Assembly: GCF_018417475.1 (NCBI RefSeq)
Contig: NZ_CP054856.1
Location: 1,705,001-1,769,000 of the forward strand
Length of the DNA stretch: 64,000 nucleotides
Direction: 5' to 3'
From: Novosphingobium decolorationis
GTDB taxonomy: Bacteria; Pseudomonadota; Alphaproteobacteria; Sphingomonadales; Sphingomonadaceae
Shown here in pieces: positions 16,643 through 24,833 of the stretch. The notes beneath the pieces are model-generated. The model did not search any database. It was not told where the DNA came from and saw only the letters and a list, made by a program, of their open reading frames with translations. Position 1 is the stretch's first letter; each line of letters starts with the position of its first letter. Position numbers and translations under genes: made by a program.

Positions 16643-17878
16643 ATGACCTCCCCATCCCCCCAGAACCCAGCCGCCGCGGCGAGTGGAAAACCCACGCTCG
16701 GCTTCGGCATCGCGCTGGGCTTCCTGTCCGCCCTCGGCCCCTTCGCCATCGACCTCTATCTACCGGCCATGCCGGAGATGGCGGGCGCGCTGCAGGGCAA
16801 CGAGAACGCGGTGCAGCGCACGCTCTCGGCCTTCTTCTTCGGCCTCGCCTTCGCACAGATCCCGATCGGCGCGCTGGCGGATCGCTTCGGACGCCGCACG
16901 CCGCTGATCTTCGGCCTTGCACTCTTCATCCTTGCCTCCTTCGCCTGCAGCCTCGCCACGAGCCTCGACCAGCTCGTGGCGCTGCGCTTCGTGCAGGGCA
17001 TGGGCGCCTGTGCGGGCACCAGCAGCGCGCGCGCAATCATCCGCGACCTGCACCGCGGGCACCACGCGGCACGGCTGATGGCCTTTACCTTCCTCATCAT
17101 CGGCATCTCGCCCATGCTGGCGCCGCTCCTGGGAAGCGGCCTCCTCCAGTTCGTGTCCTGGCGCGGGCTCTTCGTGATCCTCTCGGGCGCAGGTCTGCTC
17201 GCCGCGATCTGCGTGGTCCTGTTCCTGCCCGAAACGCTGGCGCCCGAGAACCGCGCGCCCGACTGGAGCGGCCTCCCCCGTGCTCTCGCCGCGCTGCTTG
17301 GCAACGGGCGGTTCGTCGGCTGGGCCGTGGTCGCGGGTCTTGCCACCACGGTCCCCTTCGCCTTCGTGACCGCCGCCCCGTTTGTCTACTCGGGCGTCTA
17401 TGGCCTCGCTCCTGTCTGGTTCAGCGTGTTGCTCGCGGTGAATGCAGGCATGTCGATCATTGCCACCCAGATCGCCCCGCACCTGCTCAAGCGCCTGGGG
17501 GCCAGCCGCCTTGCCCTGCGCGCCGCGCTGGGAGCGCTGGCCATCACCGCCGCACTTGGACTTGCCTCGACGCTTCTGCCCGGCCGCGTGCCGCTCGCCG
17601 GGTTTCAGCTTTTCTCCGTGCTGCTCTTCATGGTCGCAGGGCTCGTCCTGACCCCGGCGGCGACGAGCGCGCTCGATTCGGTGCGCGAAGGCATTGGCGC
17701 GGCGGCCGGGCTCCTGGGCACGATCCAGCTCGCCGTCACCGCCCTCGCCAGCGCGGCCGTCACCCTCTGGCCGCCGGTATCGCTCCAGCCGCTGACGCTC
17801 GTTCTCGGGTCCGCATTCGCGCTGATGCTCATGATCGTCCTTGCCATTTCGCGCAGCGCCGCTCCCGAGCAGGCCTGA
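16643..17878 (+). CDS. Bcr/CflA-family MFS drug efflux transporter
   Basis: A 411-residue, 12-helix major facilitator. LGPFAIDLYLPAMPEMA in helix 1 is the hallmark of the Bcr/CflA drug:H+ antiporter subfamily, followed by GALADRFGRRTPL (MFS loop motif) and MGACAGTSSARAIIRDLHRG. It would export a toxic small molecule, here probably a phenolic substrate or intermediate. The ATG at 16643 gives the usual family N-terminus. The gene sits behind the third operator copy, so it would be derepressed together with the catabolic operons. Confidence 0.87.
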   Translation: MTSPSPQNPAAAASGKPTLGFGIALGFLSALGPFAIDLYLPAMPEMAGALQGNENAVQRTLSAFFFGLAFAQIPIGALADRFGRRTPLIFGLALFILASFACSLATSLDQLVALRFVQGMGACAGTSSARAIIRDLHRGHHAARLMAFTFLIIGISPMLAPLLGSGLLQFVSWRGLFVILSGAGLLAAICVVLFLPETLAPENRAPDWSGLPRALAALLGNGRFVGWAVVAGLATTVPFAFVTAAPFVYSGVYGLAPVWFSVLLAVNAGMSIIATQIAPHLLKRLGASRLALRAALGALAITAALGLASTLLPGRVPLAGFQLFSVLLFMVAGLVLTPAATSALDSVREGIGAAAGLLGTIQLAVTALASAAVTLWPPVSLQPLTLVLGSAFALMLMIVLAISRSAAPEQA

Positions 17879-17908
17879 CAACAAACCCCGACACGGAAGA
17901 AGAATTCC

Positions 17909-17980
17909 ATGTTCACCCACGTCCATTTCGGCAGCAACGACCTTGCCTAGTCAAGGCGTTCTATCACGCGTCCCATGACG
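17909..17980 (+). pseudogene. Remnant of a VOC/glyoxalase-family gene
   Basis: An ATG at 17909, preceded by GGAAGAAG, opens MFTHVHFGSNDLA, the typical N-terminus of a VOC-superfamily gene. A TAG follows at once. After one missing base the frame resumes as KAFYHAS, the expected continuation of this family. Only about 70 bases are recognisable, and nothing further downstream matches. It is a decayed gene start left between the efflux pump and the ferulate operator. Confidence 0.5.
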
Positions 17981-18017
17981 CACGGTGATGGTTTCGCTTG
18001 ATCCCAGCTTCCGATAT

Positions 18018-18034
18018 TGTATCCTGAGGATACA
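18018..18034. promoter_or_regulatory. TGTATCC-N3-GGATACA operator before ferB
   Basis: A perfect 17-base palindrome TGTATCC-TGA-GGATACA, 45 bases before the ferB start. The same motif lies before ferA (21340) and, degenerate, between ferC and the vanillin dehydrogenase gene (21865). Likely the binding site of the FerC-like MarR repressor, as expected from FerC control of ferBA in Sphingobium SYK-6. Confidence 0.68.
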
Positions 18035-18078
18035 TAAAACGTCAGGCCGGGAGAGCCTGCAAGGAAAGGAAGACAAGG

Positions 18079-18921
18079 ATGAGTGAAGAGCAAGCCGAGA
18101 CCGTCACCTACACGGTCGAGAACGGCGTCGCCTGGGTCTATTTCTCGCGTCCGGCCAAGCGCAACGCGATGAGCCCCAAGCTCAACCGCCGCATGATGGA
18201 AGTGCTCGACGAGCTGGAATACCGCGACGACGTGGGCGCTCTTGTGCTCGGCGGCGAAGGCACGGCCTGGTCGGCGGGCATGGATCTCAAGGAATACTTC
18301 CGCGAGACCGAGGCCAACGGCCTTCGCGGCATTCGCAAGTCGCAGTCGGAAAGCTACGGCTGGTTCCGCCGCCTGCGCTGGTACCAGAAGCCCACCATCG
18401 CGATGGTCAACGGCTGGTGCTTTGGCGGCGGGTTCGGTCCGCTCTTCGCCTGCGATCTCGCGATCTGCTCGGACGATGCCAAGTTCGGCCTGTCCGAGAT
18501 CAACTGGGGCATCCTACCCGGCGGCGGCGTGACCAAGGTCGTGGTCGACCTCCTGCCGATGCGCGACGCGATGTGGCTGACGCTGACCGGCGACCTCATC
18601 GACGGCAAGCAGGCCAGCGCGATGCGTCTCGTCAATGAGAGCGTTCCCGCCGACCAGCTCAAGGCCCGCACCGCCGAGATCGCCAACATGATGCTGGAGA
18701 AGAACCCGGTCACACTCAAGTTCGCCAAGGACGCCGTGCGCCGCGTGGGCCTGATGACCTACGACGAGGCCGAGGATTACCTCGTGCGCATGCAGGAAGC
18801 CTGCAACTTCCACGACAAGACCGAAGGCCGCAAGGAAGGCATCCGCCAGTTCATCGACGAGAAGAGCTACAAGCCGGGCCTGGGCGCCTACGACAAGGAC
18901 CGCGCCAAGGCCGACAGCTGA
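18079..18921 (+). CDS. ferB: Feruloyl-CoA hydratase/lyase
   Basis: A 280-residue crotonase-superfamily enzyme that hydrates feruloyl-CoA and splits it into vanillin and acetyl-CoA. It follows the p-hydroxycinnamoyl-CoA hydratase-lyase family closely: SRPAKRNAMSPKLNRRM, WSAGMDLKEYFRE, KPTIAMVNGWCFGGGFGPL (oxyanion-hole glycines), CDLAICSDDAKFGLSEINWGI with the catalytic glutamate in SEINWG, then RLVNESVP and EDYLVRMQEA. Ordinary enoyl-CoA hydratases lack MDLKEYFRE and NGWCFGGGF, so the assignment is specific. The ATG follows AAGGAAAGGAAG. It is a single-gene transcript with an operator upstream and a strong terminator downstream; p-coumaroyl-CoA and caffeoyl-CoA are probable alternative substrates. 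Confidence 0.9.
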   Translation: MSEEQAETVTYTVENGVAWVYFSRPAKRNAMSPKLNRRMMEVLDELEYRDDVGALVLGGEGTAWSAGMDLKEYFRETEANGLRGIRKSQSESYGWFRRLRWYQKPTIAMVNGWCFGGGFGPLFACDLAICSDDAKFGLSEINWGILPGGGVTKVVVDLLPMRDAMWLTLTGDLIDGKQASAMRLVNESVPADQLKARTAEIANMMLEKNPVTLKFAKDAVRRVGLMTYDEAEDYLVRMQEACNFHDKTEGRKEGIRQFIDEKSYKPGLGAYDKDRAKADS

Positions 18922-18939
18922 CGCCCTCCTGAATTAACG

Positions 18940-18974
18940 AAAAAGCCGCTCTCCCTATGGAAGGGCGGCTTTTT
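18940..18974 (+). terminator. Rho-independent terminator after ferB
   Basis: A stem AAAAAGCCGC...CTCCC pairing with GGG..GCGGCTTTTT around a TATG loop, ending in a T-run. The stem is nearly symmetrical, so it may also act on leftward transcription leaving ferA. Confidence 0.8.
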
Positions 18975-18984
18975 CGTTTGTAGG

Positions 18985-19125
18985 CAAGAAGAAGAGATTC
19001 AAGGGGCCATCGCCCCTTGACCCCAGAACGGGCAACCTCACCTTTCGCAGCCACCGCAGTGCGCGCAACGTGAGGGCGACAGTTTGGGGAGCCCGAGGGC
19101 GATGGCCCTCGGAATCTCTCTTCTC
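18985..19125. repeat. Dispersed bipartite hairpin repeat, copy R1
   Basis: Two hairpins separated by about 70 bases: TCAAGGGGC-CATC-GCCCCTTGA at 18999-19020 and CCGAGGGC-GATG-GCCCTCGG at 19093-19112, flanked by purine-rich and pyrimidine-rich ends (AGAAGAAGAG, CTCTTCTCTTC). The same elements recur in at least five other gaps of this window. Confidence 0.75.
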
Positions 19126-19128
19126 TTC

Positions 19129-21258
19129 TTACCCTGAAATCAGCGCATCAAGCGCCAGAGCACCTTCCCCTTCAGGAAGCACCAAGACCGGGTTGAGATC
19201 GAGCTCGCCGATCTCGGGGGTGCCCCGCACCACCGCGCCCAGCGCCTCCACCGTGGCCGCAAGCGCGTCGAGGTCGGCCATGGGCGCGCCGCGGAAGCCT
19301 TCCAGCAGCGGCGCCATGCGCAGTGTGCGGATCTTCGCCTTGATCTCCTCGCGCGTGAGATCCGGCGCGAGCAGCACCGCATCGTGCAGCAATTCCGCCG
19401 CCACGCCGCCAAAGCCGACGAGAAGCACGGGTCCCCAGCTGGGATCACGCTTGGCACCCACGATCATCTCCACCCCGCGCGGACCCATGCCCTCGACCAG
19501 CAAGCCATCGAGTTCGAGGCCGGGACGGGCCTTGGCGACATCGCCCTGCATCTTGCTCCAGGCCGCTTCCAGCGCATCGCCATCGGCAATGTTGATGATG
19601 ACGCCGCCCGCATCGCTCTTGTGGCTGAGCGCGGCGGCCTGCGCCTTCAGCACGACCGGGTAGCCGATCCGCTCGGCGATGGCGCGCGCCTCGGCCGCGC
19701 TCATCGCCAGTTCGCCGGGCGAGAAGAGCACGCCGTGGGGCGCGAGAAGCGCCTTGGCGCGGTATTCCGGGATCACCTCGCCCGGCGCCGGGCCGTCGAT
19801 GCGGATGGGAGCCGGTGCGCTTCCGCTGCGCACGCCGGTGCGGCTGTGGGCCAGCCGCGCGAGCGCCTTGAGCGCGCGTTCGGGGGTCGGGAAGTAGGGG
19901 ACACCGAGCTTGCGCAGCGCTGCGATATCGTCGTCAAGGACGCCGCCGCCCTCGTCGACGCCCGCCACCACGACAGGCTTGGCCCCGCCCAGTTCGCCCA
20001 CGGCCTGCGCCACGGCGGCGAACTTGATGTGGCTGGTGTGGGTATCGGTCTGGATCAGCGGCACGAGGATCGTGTCGATCCGGTCATCGCTGCCAAGCGC
20101 GGCCAGCGTGCGGTTGTAGAGCGTGGAATCGACAAGCCCCTGCGCCGTGATGTCGAGCGGATTGCTGACCGGCACGAAGACGGGAAGCGCCTCGCGCAGC
20201 GCCGGACTGTCCGCGTCCGTCAACTTGGGCAGCGGCAGGCTGAGCTTTTCCGCCCCGTCGAGCATCATCGCCTTGAGCGCGCCCGATTCCGAGACCACGG
20301 CAAGGTCGGGGCCCGGAAGCGATGGGCAGCGCAGCGCGATCTCGGCCACGTCGCCCAGTTCCTCCAGACCTTCGACCATGATGACGCCCGCATGAGTGAC
20401 CAGGGTCTCCATCACCGCATGGTCGCCCGCCATCGCGCCGGTGTGGGTGGCCGCGCTCTCGCGCCCGGCCTCGCTCGAACCGGGGTGCAGCAGGACAACA
20501 GTCTTGCCCTTAGCCCGCGCGCGTTCGCCGGCTTCCAGGTACTCCATGGGCTTGCGGAAATGCTCGACGATCATGGCGATGACCGCGGTATCCTCATCGC
20601 CTGCAAGATAGTCGAGATAGTCCTCGACCCCGCTCGCGGCCTCGTTACCGGTCGAGATATAGCAGGAGAGCGGCACGTCGCGCGCGATCATGGTGGTGGC
20701 CAGCACAGCGGCCATCGCGCCCGATTGCGAGACCACGCCGACCTTCTTCGCGCCCTTGGCGCGGGCGGGCGGCAATTCCACGAAGGTCAGCGCGACGTTG
20801 GCGTCGAAATTGACGAGGCCAAGGCAGTTGGGCCCTTCGATGACCATCCCCGCCTCGCGCGCCACGCGGGCCAGTTCTTCCTGCCGGGCGAGCCCTTCGG
20901 CACCGTCCTCGGCAAATCCGGCCGAGAAGATCACCGCCGAGCCGCAGCCCCGCTGCGCCAGCGCCTTCACCGCATCGAGCACCGCACCTTGCGGGATCGC
21001 CAGCACGGCGGCATCAATCCCCTCGGGCAGCGCGGACACGTCGGGTACGCACGGGCGCCCGCCGATCTCTTCGCGCTTGGGATTGACGAGATGAATGTCA
21101 CCCGGAAAGTCCGCCTCGACTAGGTTCTTGAGGACAGACGCCCCCAGCGAGCCCGGACGGTCCGAGGCTCCGACGATGGCGACACTGCGCGGGTTGAGAA
21201 GGCGGTCGATCGCGGCTCTGGCGACACGATCCTGTACGGCGGCTTCCTGCACGGACAC
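19129..21258 (-). CDS. ferA: Feruloyl-CoA synthetase, ADP-forming acyl-CoA synthetase type
   Basis: A 709-residue fusion of the two subunits of NDP-forming acyl-CoA synthetases: CoA-binding domain (LLNPRSVAIVGASDRPGSLG), ligase-CoA domain (VGVVSQSGAMAAVLAT), a conserved THTGAMAGD carrying the phosphohistidine, and a C-terminal ATP-grasp part (ERIGYPVVLKAQAAALSHKSD, GVEMIVGAKRDPSWGPVLL). FerA of Sphingobium SYK-6 belongs to this unusual type rather than to AMP-forming ligases, and the neighbouring ferB and ferC fit. It would activate ferulate and related hydroxycinnamates with CoA and ATP. I chose GTG at 21258 (GGGAGAG six bases upstream); ATGs at 21273 and 21294 are alternatives. A palindromic operator lies at 21340. 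Confidence 0.87.
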   Translation of the reverse strand: MSVQEAAVQDRVARAAIDRLLNPRSVAIVGASDRPGSLGASVLKNLVEADFPGDIHLVNPKREEIGGRPCVPDVSALPEGIDAAVLAIPQGAVLDAVKALAQRGCGSAVIFSAGFAEDGAEGLARQEELARVAREAGMVIEGPNCLGLVNFDANVALTFVELPPARAKGAKKVGVVSQSGAMAAVLATTMIARDVPLSCYISTGNEAASGVEDYLDYLAGDEDTAVIAMIVEHFRKPMEYLEAGERARAKGKTVVLLHPGSSEAGRESAATHTGAMAGDHAVMETLVTHAGVIMVEGLEELGDVAEIALRCPSLPGPDLAVVSESGALKAMMLDGAEKLSLPLPKLTDADSPALREALPVFVPVSNPLDITAQGLVDSTLYNRTLAALGSDDRIDTILVPLIQTDTHTSHIKFAAVAQAVGELGGAKPVVVAGVDEGGGVLDDDIAALRKLGVPYFPTPERALKALARLAHSRTGVRSGSAPAPIRIDGPAPGEVIPEYRAKALLAPHGVLFSPGELAMSAAEARAIAERIGYPVVLKAQAAALSHKSDAGGVIINIADGDALEAAWSKMQGDVAKARPGLELDGLLVEGMGPRGVEMIVGAKRDPSWGPVLLVGFGGVAAELLHDAVLLAPDLTREEIKAKIRTLRMAPLLEGFRGAPMADLDALAATVEALGAVVRGTPEIGELDLNPVLVLPEGEGALALDALISG

Positions 21259-21339
21259 TCTCAGCTCTCCCATCTGGTTCACGCGCCGCCCCACGGGCCC
21301 GGCGCACGGCTTCCGGTCCTTTCCGGCAAGCCCCAGCTT

Positions 21340-21356
21340 TGTATCCTAGGGATACA
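21340..21356. promoter_or_regulatory. TGTATCC-N3-GGATACA operator before ferA
   Basis: A perfect TGTATCC-TAG-GGATACA palindrome 82 bases upstream of the ferA start and just past the ferC stop (21407). Both ferA and ferC run leftward, so this site controls a separate ferA promoter. Confidence 0.68.
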
Positions 21357-21406
21357 TAGCGTGCAAGCCGATTGCGCGGCCCCTTTCCCCTCATGCACGT
21401 AACGAA

Positions 21407-21835
21407 TTATGGCGCGCGCTGGTGCAGCCGCTGCAGCATTTCCAGGAGCGACTTGCGCTCCGCCGCGCTCAGGACACCGAAGAAGCGCCGCTCATTCTCT
21501 TCCAACGCCACGTCGACATCGGCGGCAAACTGCTCGCCCTTGGAGGTCAGTTCCAGCGCATGCGCGCGCGGGTCCGCGCTGGGTGCCCGGCGGATCAGGC
21601 CGCGTCCCTCGAGCAGGTCGACGATCTTCATCGCGCTCGACCGGTTGACGTTGAGCGCGCCGCCGAGCGCCGACTGCGAGCACCCCGGATTGGCCCGAAT
21701 GAGCAGAAGTGCGGTCGCGCGCGCGGGCGTGATATCAAGGTGCTCGAGCGCCGCACGCGCGGCTTCATGCGCCATCGGATGGACCAGTTGGACCTGGTAT
21801 CCCAACTGCCCGGCAAGATCGCCTCCCACCTTCAT
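21407..21835 (-). CDS. ferC: FerC-like MarR-family repressor
   Basis: A 142-residue MarR regulator: ALEHLDITPARATALLLIRA, then the helix-turn-helix SQSALGGALNVNRSSAMKIVDLLEGRGLI and the wing RRAPSADPRAHALELTSKGE. It lies between ferA and the vanillin dehydrogenase gene, and three copies of one palindrome flank exactly the genes of this pathway. By analogy with FerC of SYK-6 it should release DNA on binding a hydroxycinnamoyl-CoA. I use the ATG at 21835; a GTG at 21853 would add six residues. The site at 21865 immediately upstream suggests autoregulation. Confidence 0.82.
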   Translation of the reverse strand: MKVGGDLAGQLGYQVQLVHPMAHEAARAALEHLDITPARATALLLIRANPGCSQSALGGALNVNRSSAMKIVDLLEGRGLIRRAPSADPRAHALELTSKGEQFAADVDVALEENERRFFGVLSAAERKSLLEMLQRLHQRAP

Positions 21836-21864
21836 TTCCCGTTCACCCCACACCTTGCCATCTT

Positions 21865-21881
21865 TGTATCCCAGGCGTACA
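21865..21881. promoter_or_regulatory. Degenerate copy of the ferulate operator between ferC and ligV
   Basis: TGTATCC-CAG-GCGTACA: the left half-site is perfect and the right half differs at two positions. It lies in the divergent region of ferC and the vanillin dehydrogenase gene, 30 bases before the ferC start and 94 before the dehydrogenase start. Confidence 0.55.
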
Positions 21882-21975
21882 TAAAGCCGCGCCCGAGAGA
21901 AAGGGACTTCGCGTCAATGCGCCTGACAGCGGGAAAAATTCCCTGTAGCATCGACGCTAAACAAGGAGAGCGATC

Positions 21976-23400
21976 GTGAAAACCGATTTCAAGCTGCTGA
22001 TTGACGGCAAACTCGTCGATGGCGTGTCTACGTTCGACGTCGTCAACCCGGCGACCGAAGAGTCCTTTGCCCAGTGCCCGCGCGCCAGCGAAGCCATGCT
22101 CGACGAAGCCGTGGCCGCAGCGAAGGCCGCCCAGCCAGCCTGGGCCGCGCTGAGCGCCGACGAGCGTCAGGCCTATCTCAACAAGCTGGCCGACGCGATG
22201 GAAGCGCATCACGAGGAATTCGGCCGCCTCCTCACCGCCGAACAGGGCAAGCCGCTCGACCAGGCGATGTATGAGATCGGCGGCAGCATCTACACCATCC
22301 GCGCCATTGCCGCGATGCGCCTGCCCGACCAGACCATGCGCGATGCAGGCGGCAACACCATCATCGAGCACCGCACGCCGCTGGGCGTGTGCGCCGCGAT
22401 CACGCCCTGGAACTTCCCGGTGATCCTGCTCGTGGGCAAGATGGCGCCCTGCCTCATCACCGGCAACACGATGGTCGCCAAGCCCGCGCCGACGACCCCG
22501 CTCACCACACTGCTCCTGGCCGAACTGGCCGCCGACATCCTGCCCGCGGGCGTCTTCAATGTCGTGTGCGACCAGAACGAGCTTGGCCCCAAGCTCACCG
22601 GCCACCCGGACATCGCCAAGGTCTCGTTCACCGGCTCGACCGCGACGGGCAAGAAGGTCATGGCGTCGGCCGCCGAAGGGGTGAAGCGCGTAACGCTCGA
22701 ACTGGGCGGGAACGACGCCGCCATCGTGCTCGATGACGTCCCCGCCAAGGTCGCCGCCGAGAAGGTCTACAACGGCGCCATGGCGAACGCGGGCCAGATC
22801 TGCGTCGCGATCAAGCGCGCCTACGTGCCCACCGCGATGTACGATGAATTCTGCGCCGAGATCGCCAAGCTGACCAAGGCCGCCGTCGTCGACGACGGCT
22901 CCAAGCAGGGCGCGACCGTGGGCCCGGTCCAGAACAAGATGCAGTACGACAAGGTCCTCGCCATGATCGCGGATGCCAAGGCCAACGGCACCCTCATCGC
23001 CGAGGCCGCGAAGCCCGACAAGGCCGGCTACTTCATCGCGCCGACCGTCATCGGCGGCCTTTCCGATGATGCCCCGCTGGTGGCCGAGGAACAGTTCGGC
23101 CCGGTTCTCCCCGTCCTCACCTACGACGACATCGAGGACGTCATCCAGCGCGCGAACGACAGCCCGTTTGGCCTGGGCGGTACCGTCTGGGGCATGGACC
23201 AGCTGCGCGCGATGGACGTCGCCCGCCGCATCAATTCGGGGACGGTCTGGGTCAACCAGCACCTCGCCATCGACCCGAACATTCCGTTCCGTGGCTCCAA
23301 GCAGTCGGGCCTGGGCTCCGAGCACGGCACCGCCGGCCTCATGGAATACACCCAGGCGCACATCATCAATGCGGTGAGCCTCGAAGCCGAACCGGCCTGA
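21976..23400 (+). CDS. ligV: Vanillin dehydrogenase (aldehyde dehydrogenase family)
   Basis: A 474-residue NAD-dependent aldehyde dehydrogenase. Motifs are TPWNFPVILLVGKMAPCL, FTGSTATGKKVM, TLELGGNDAAI with the general-base glutamate, NAGQICVAIKR with the catalytic cysteine near residue 278, and EEQFGPVLPV. The GTG start at 21976 follows AAGGAGAG. Vanillin is the product of FerB, and this gene sits next to ferC in a promoter with a ferulate operator, so oxidation of vanillin to vanillate is the best assignment. The family is broad, so the substrate is inferred from context. Confidence 0.83.
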   Translation: MKTDFKLLIDGKLVDGVSTFDVVNPATEESFAQCPRASEAMLDEAVAAAKAAQPAWAALSADERQAYLNKLADAMEAHHEEFGRLLTAEQGKPLDQAMYEIGGSIYTIRAIAAMRLPDQTMRDAGGNTIIEHRTPLGVCAAITPWNFPVILLVGKMAPCLITGNTMVAKPAPTTPLTTLLLAELAADILPAGVFNVVCDQNELGPKLTGHPDIAKVSFTGSTATGKKVMASAAEGVKRVTLELGGNDAAIVLDDVPAKVAAEKVYNGAMANAGQICVAIKRAYVPTAMYDEFCAEIAKLTKAAVVDDGSKQGATVGPVQNKMQYDKVLAMIADAKANGTLIAEAAKPDKAGYFIAPTVIGGLSDDAPLVAEEQFGPVLPVLTYDDIEDVIQRANDSPFGLGGTVWGMDQLRAMDVARRINSGTVWVNQHLAIDPNIPFRGSKQSGLGSEHGTAGLMEYTQAHIINAVSLEAEPA

Positions 23401-23422
23401 TCCACCGCCTTCACCAGTATGA

Positions 23423-23456
23423 AGAAAGGGCCGTCCCGGAAGGAGCGGCCCTTTCT
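23423..23456 (+). terminator. Rho-independent terminator after ligV
   Basis: An 11-base perfect stem, AGAAAGGGCCG pairing with CGGCCCTTTCT, with a 12-base loop, followed by CGTTCG rather than a long T-run beyond the stem. Confidence 0.72.
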
Positions 23457-23466
23457 CGTTCGTATT

Positions 23467-23572
23467 TGCGAAGAAGAGGAACCCTCACCTTTCGCGCGCC
23501 ACGTTAGTGGAGAATGGTGAGGTCGCCGATTCCGGGGGCCAAGGGGCGATGGCCCCTTGAATCGTCCCTTCC
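23467..23572. repeat. Dispersed bipartite hairpin repeat, copy R2
   Basis: Contains GGTGAGGTCGCCGATTCCGG followed by the hairpin CAAGGGGC-GATG-GCCCCTTG at 23540-23559, with CCTCACCTTTCGCGCGCCA on the left as in R1. The second hairpin type is missing here. Confidence 0.7.
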
Positions 23573-23574
23573 TC

Positions 23575-24696
23575 TTAGCTTTCTTCCGAAATCCGCAGCA
23601 CCGGCTTGATGACCTCCCCGCTCTCGCTCGCCGCGATGGCCGCGTTGATATCCGCAAAAGCAAAGTGGCCGATCAGGCGGTCGAAGGGGAAGCGACCCGC
23701 ACGGTAGTGCTCCATCAGCTCGGGCAGGAAGGTCGCGATGTCGCTGTCGCCACCCAGGATTCCCATGACGCGGCGCCCGCCCCCCATCAGCTCGGCCTCG
23801 TTGAGAGTAAGCGTATCGGCCGGGTCAGACGCACCGACCAGGCCCAGGATACCCATCGGCGCAAGCAGGTGGAATGCCCCTTCGATCAGCGTGTTCACGC
23901 CGGTCGTATCGAAGGCGTAGCCCAGCCCCTGCGGGCACAGTTCACGGATCTGCGCGGCCACGTCCTCGCGCCCGTTAATGGTGTGGGTCGCGCCCAGTTC
24001 GCGCGCGATCTCTAGGCGGGAATCGTGGATGTCGATGGCGATGATGGGGTCCGCGCCTGCAATCTTGGCGGCCATGATCGCGGCCATGCCGACGGTTCCG
24101 GCTCCCCAGATGGCAATAGGCAGGCCCTTGCGCACCTGAATCGAGCGCAGCACCGCGCCCGCGCCGGTCATAAGGCCGCAGCCGATGGGGGCGAGCACGT
24201 CGAGCGGCACCTCGTCCATCGTCTCGGGCACCTTCACCACGTTGCGTTCGTGCGCAATGGCGTGGGTGGCAAAGCTCGACTGGCCGAAAAAGTTGCCGTG
24301 GAGCGGCTTGCCGTCGCGGAACAGCGTGGGACTGCCATCGGCGCGCGCGCCCGACCAGTTGTGCGGGAAGAAGTCGTAGCAATAGGTCGGCGCCTCGACC
24401 GCGCAGCTGGGGCATTCGCCGCAGGAGTGGAAGCTCATCACCACCCGGTCTCCCGGCTTGGCGACGGTCACGCCCTCGCCCACGGCCTCGACGATGCCCG
24501 CGCCTTCGTGGCCAAGCACGATGGGCAGCGGCACCGGCAACTGGCGGTCGCGCACGGCAAGGTCGGTGTGGCAGATCCCACAGGCGACGATGCGTACGCG
24601 CACTTCGTCGCTGCGCAGCGCATCCAGCGTCACATCCGCGAATTCGAACGCGCTACCTTCGCCGGTGCAGATCGCGGCCTTTGCCATTTCGGTCAT
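23575..24696 (-). CDS. Zinc-dependent aryl-alcohol dehydrogenase (XylB/AdhC-like)
   Basis: A 373-residue zinc alcohol dehydrogenase. Catalytic zinc region CGICHTDLAVRD and GHEGAGIV; structural zinc cysteines in CGECPSCAVEAPTYC; coenzyme-binding GAGTVGM followed by IDIHDSRLE, whose aspartate favours NAD. Length and motifs are those of benzyl/aryl-alcohol dehydrogenases. It probably interconverts vanillyl-type alcohols and aldehydes, feeding the vanillin dehydrogenase. A GAGAGGA lies upstream of the ATG at 24696; a second ATG three codons in is possible. Divergent from the MetE-like gene. Confidence 0.86.
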   Translation of the reverse strand: MTEMAKAAICTGEGSAFEFADVTLDALRSDEVRVRIVACGICHTDLAVRDRQLPVPLPIVLGHEGAGIVEAVGEGVTVAKPGDRVVMSFHSCGECPSCAVEAPTYCYDFFPHNWSGARADGSPTLFRDGKPLHGNFFGQSSFATHAIAHERNVVKVPETMDEVPLDVLAPIGCGLMTGAGAVLRSIQVRKGLPIAIWGAGTVGMAAIMAAKIAGADPIIAIDIHDSRLEIARELGATHTINGREDVAAQIRELCPQGLGYAFDTTGVNTLIEGAFHLLAPMGILGLVGASDPADTLTLNEAELMGGGRRVMGILGGDSDIATFLPELMEHYRAGRFPFDRLIGHFAFADINAAIAASESGEVIKPVLRISEES

Positions 24697-24750
24697 GATT
24701 TCAATATCCTCTCGCAGTTTCCCGCCCTCACTGCGGCGGACATAGTATAT

Positions 24751-24764
24751 TTCATGGATGCGAA
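24751..24764. promoter_or_regulatory. TTCATNNATRCGAA half-site before the MetE-like operon
   Basis: TTCATGGATGCGAA in the 137-base divergent gap between the alcohol dehydrogenase and the MetE-like gene. Both arms of the palindrome at 30265-30294 have this 14-base pattern (TTCATCTATACGAA on the plus strand; TTCATGGATACGAA on the minus strand). Only one arm is clear here. The IclR protein encoded 1.6 kb downstream is the candidate binder. Confidence 0.4.
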
Positions 24765-24833
24765 GCTATACACATTTGTGAAAAAATGGCATGACCTCAC
24801 AGGACCGAGAGGAGCCAACAAGGAGAGCCCCTG

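Noticed and set aside
21832-23361. 509-codon open frame antisense to the vanillin dehydrogenase gene
   Set aside because: Low-complexity shadow composition; the aldehyde dehydrogenase on the plus strand carries all catalytic motifs.
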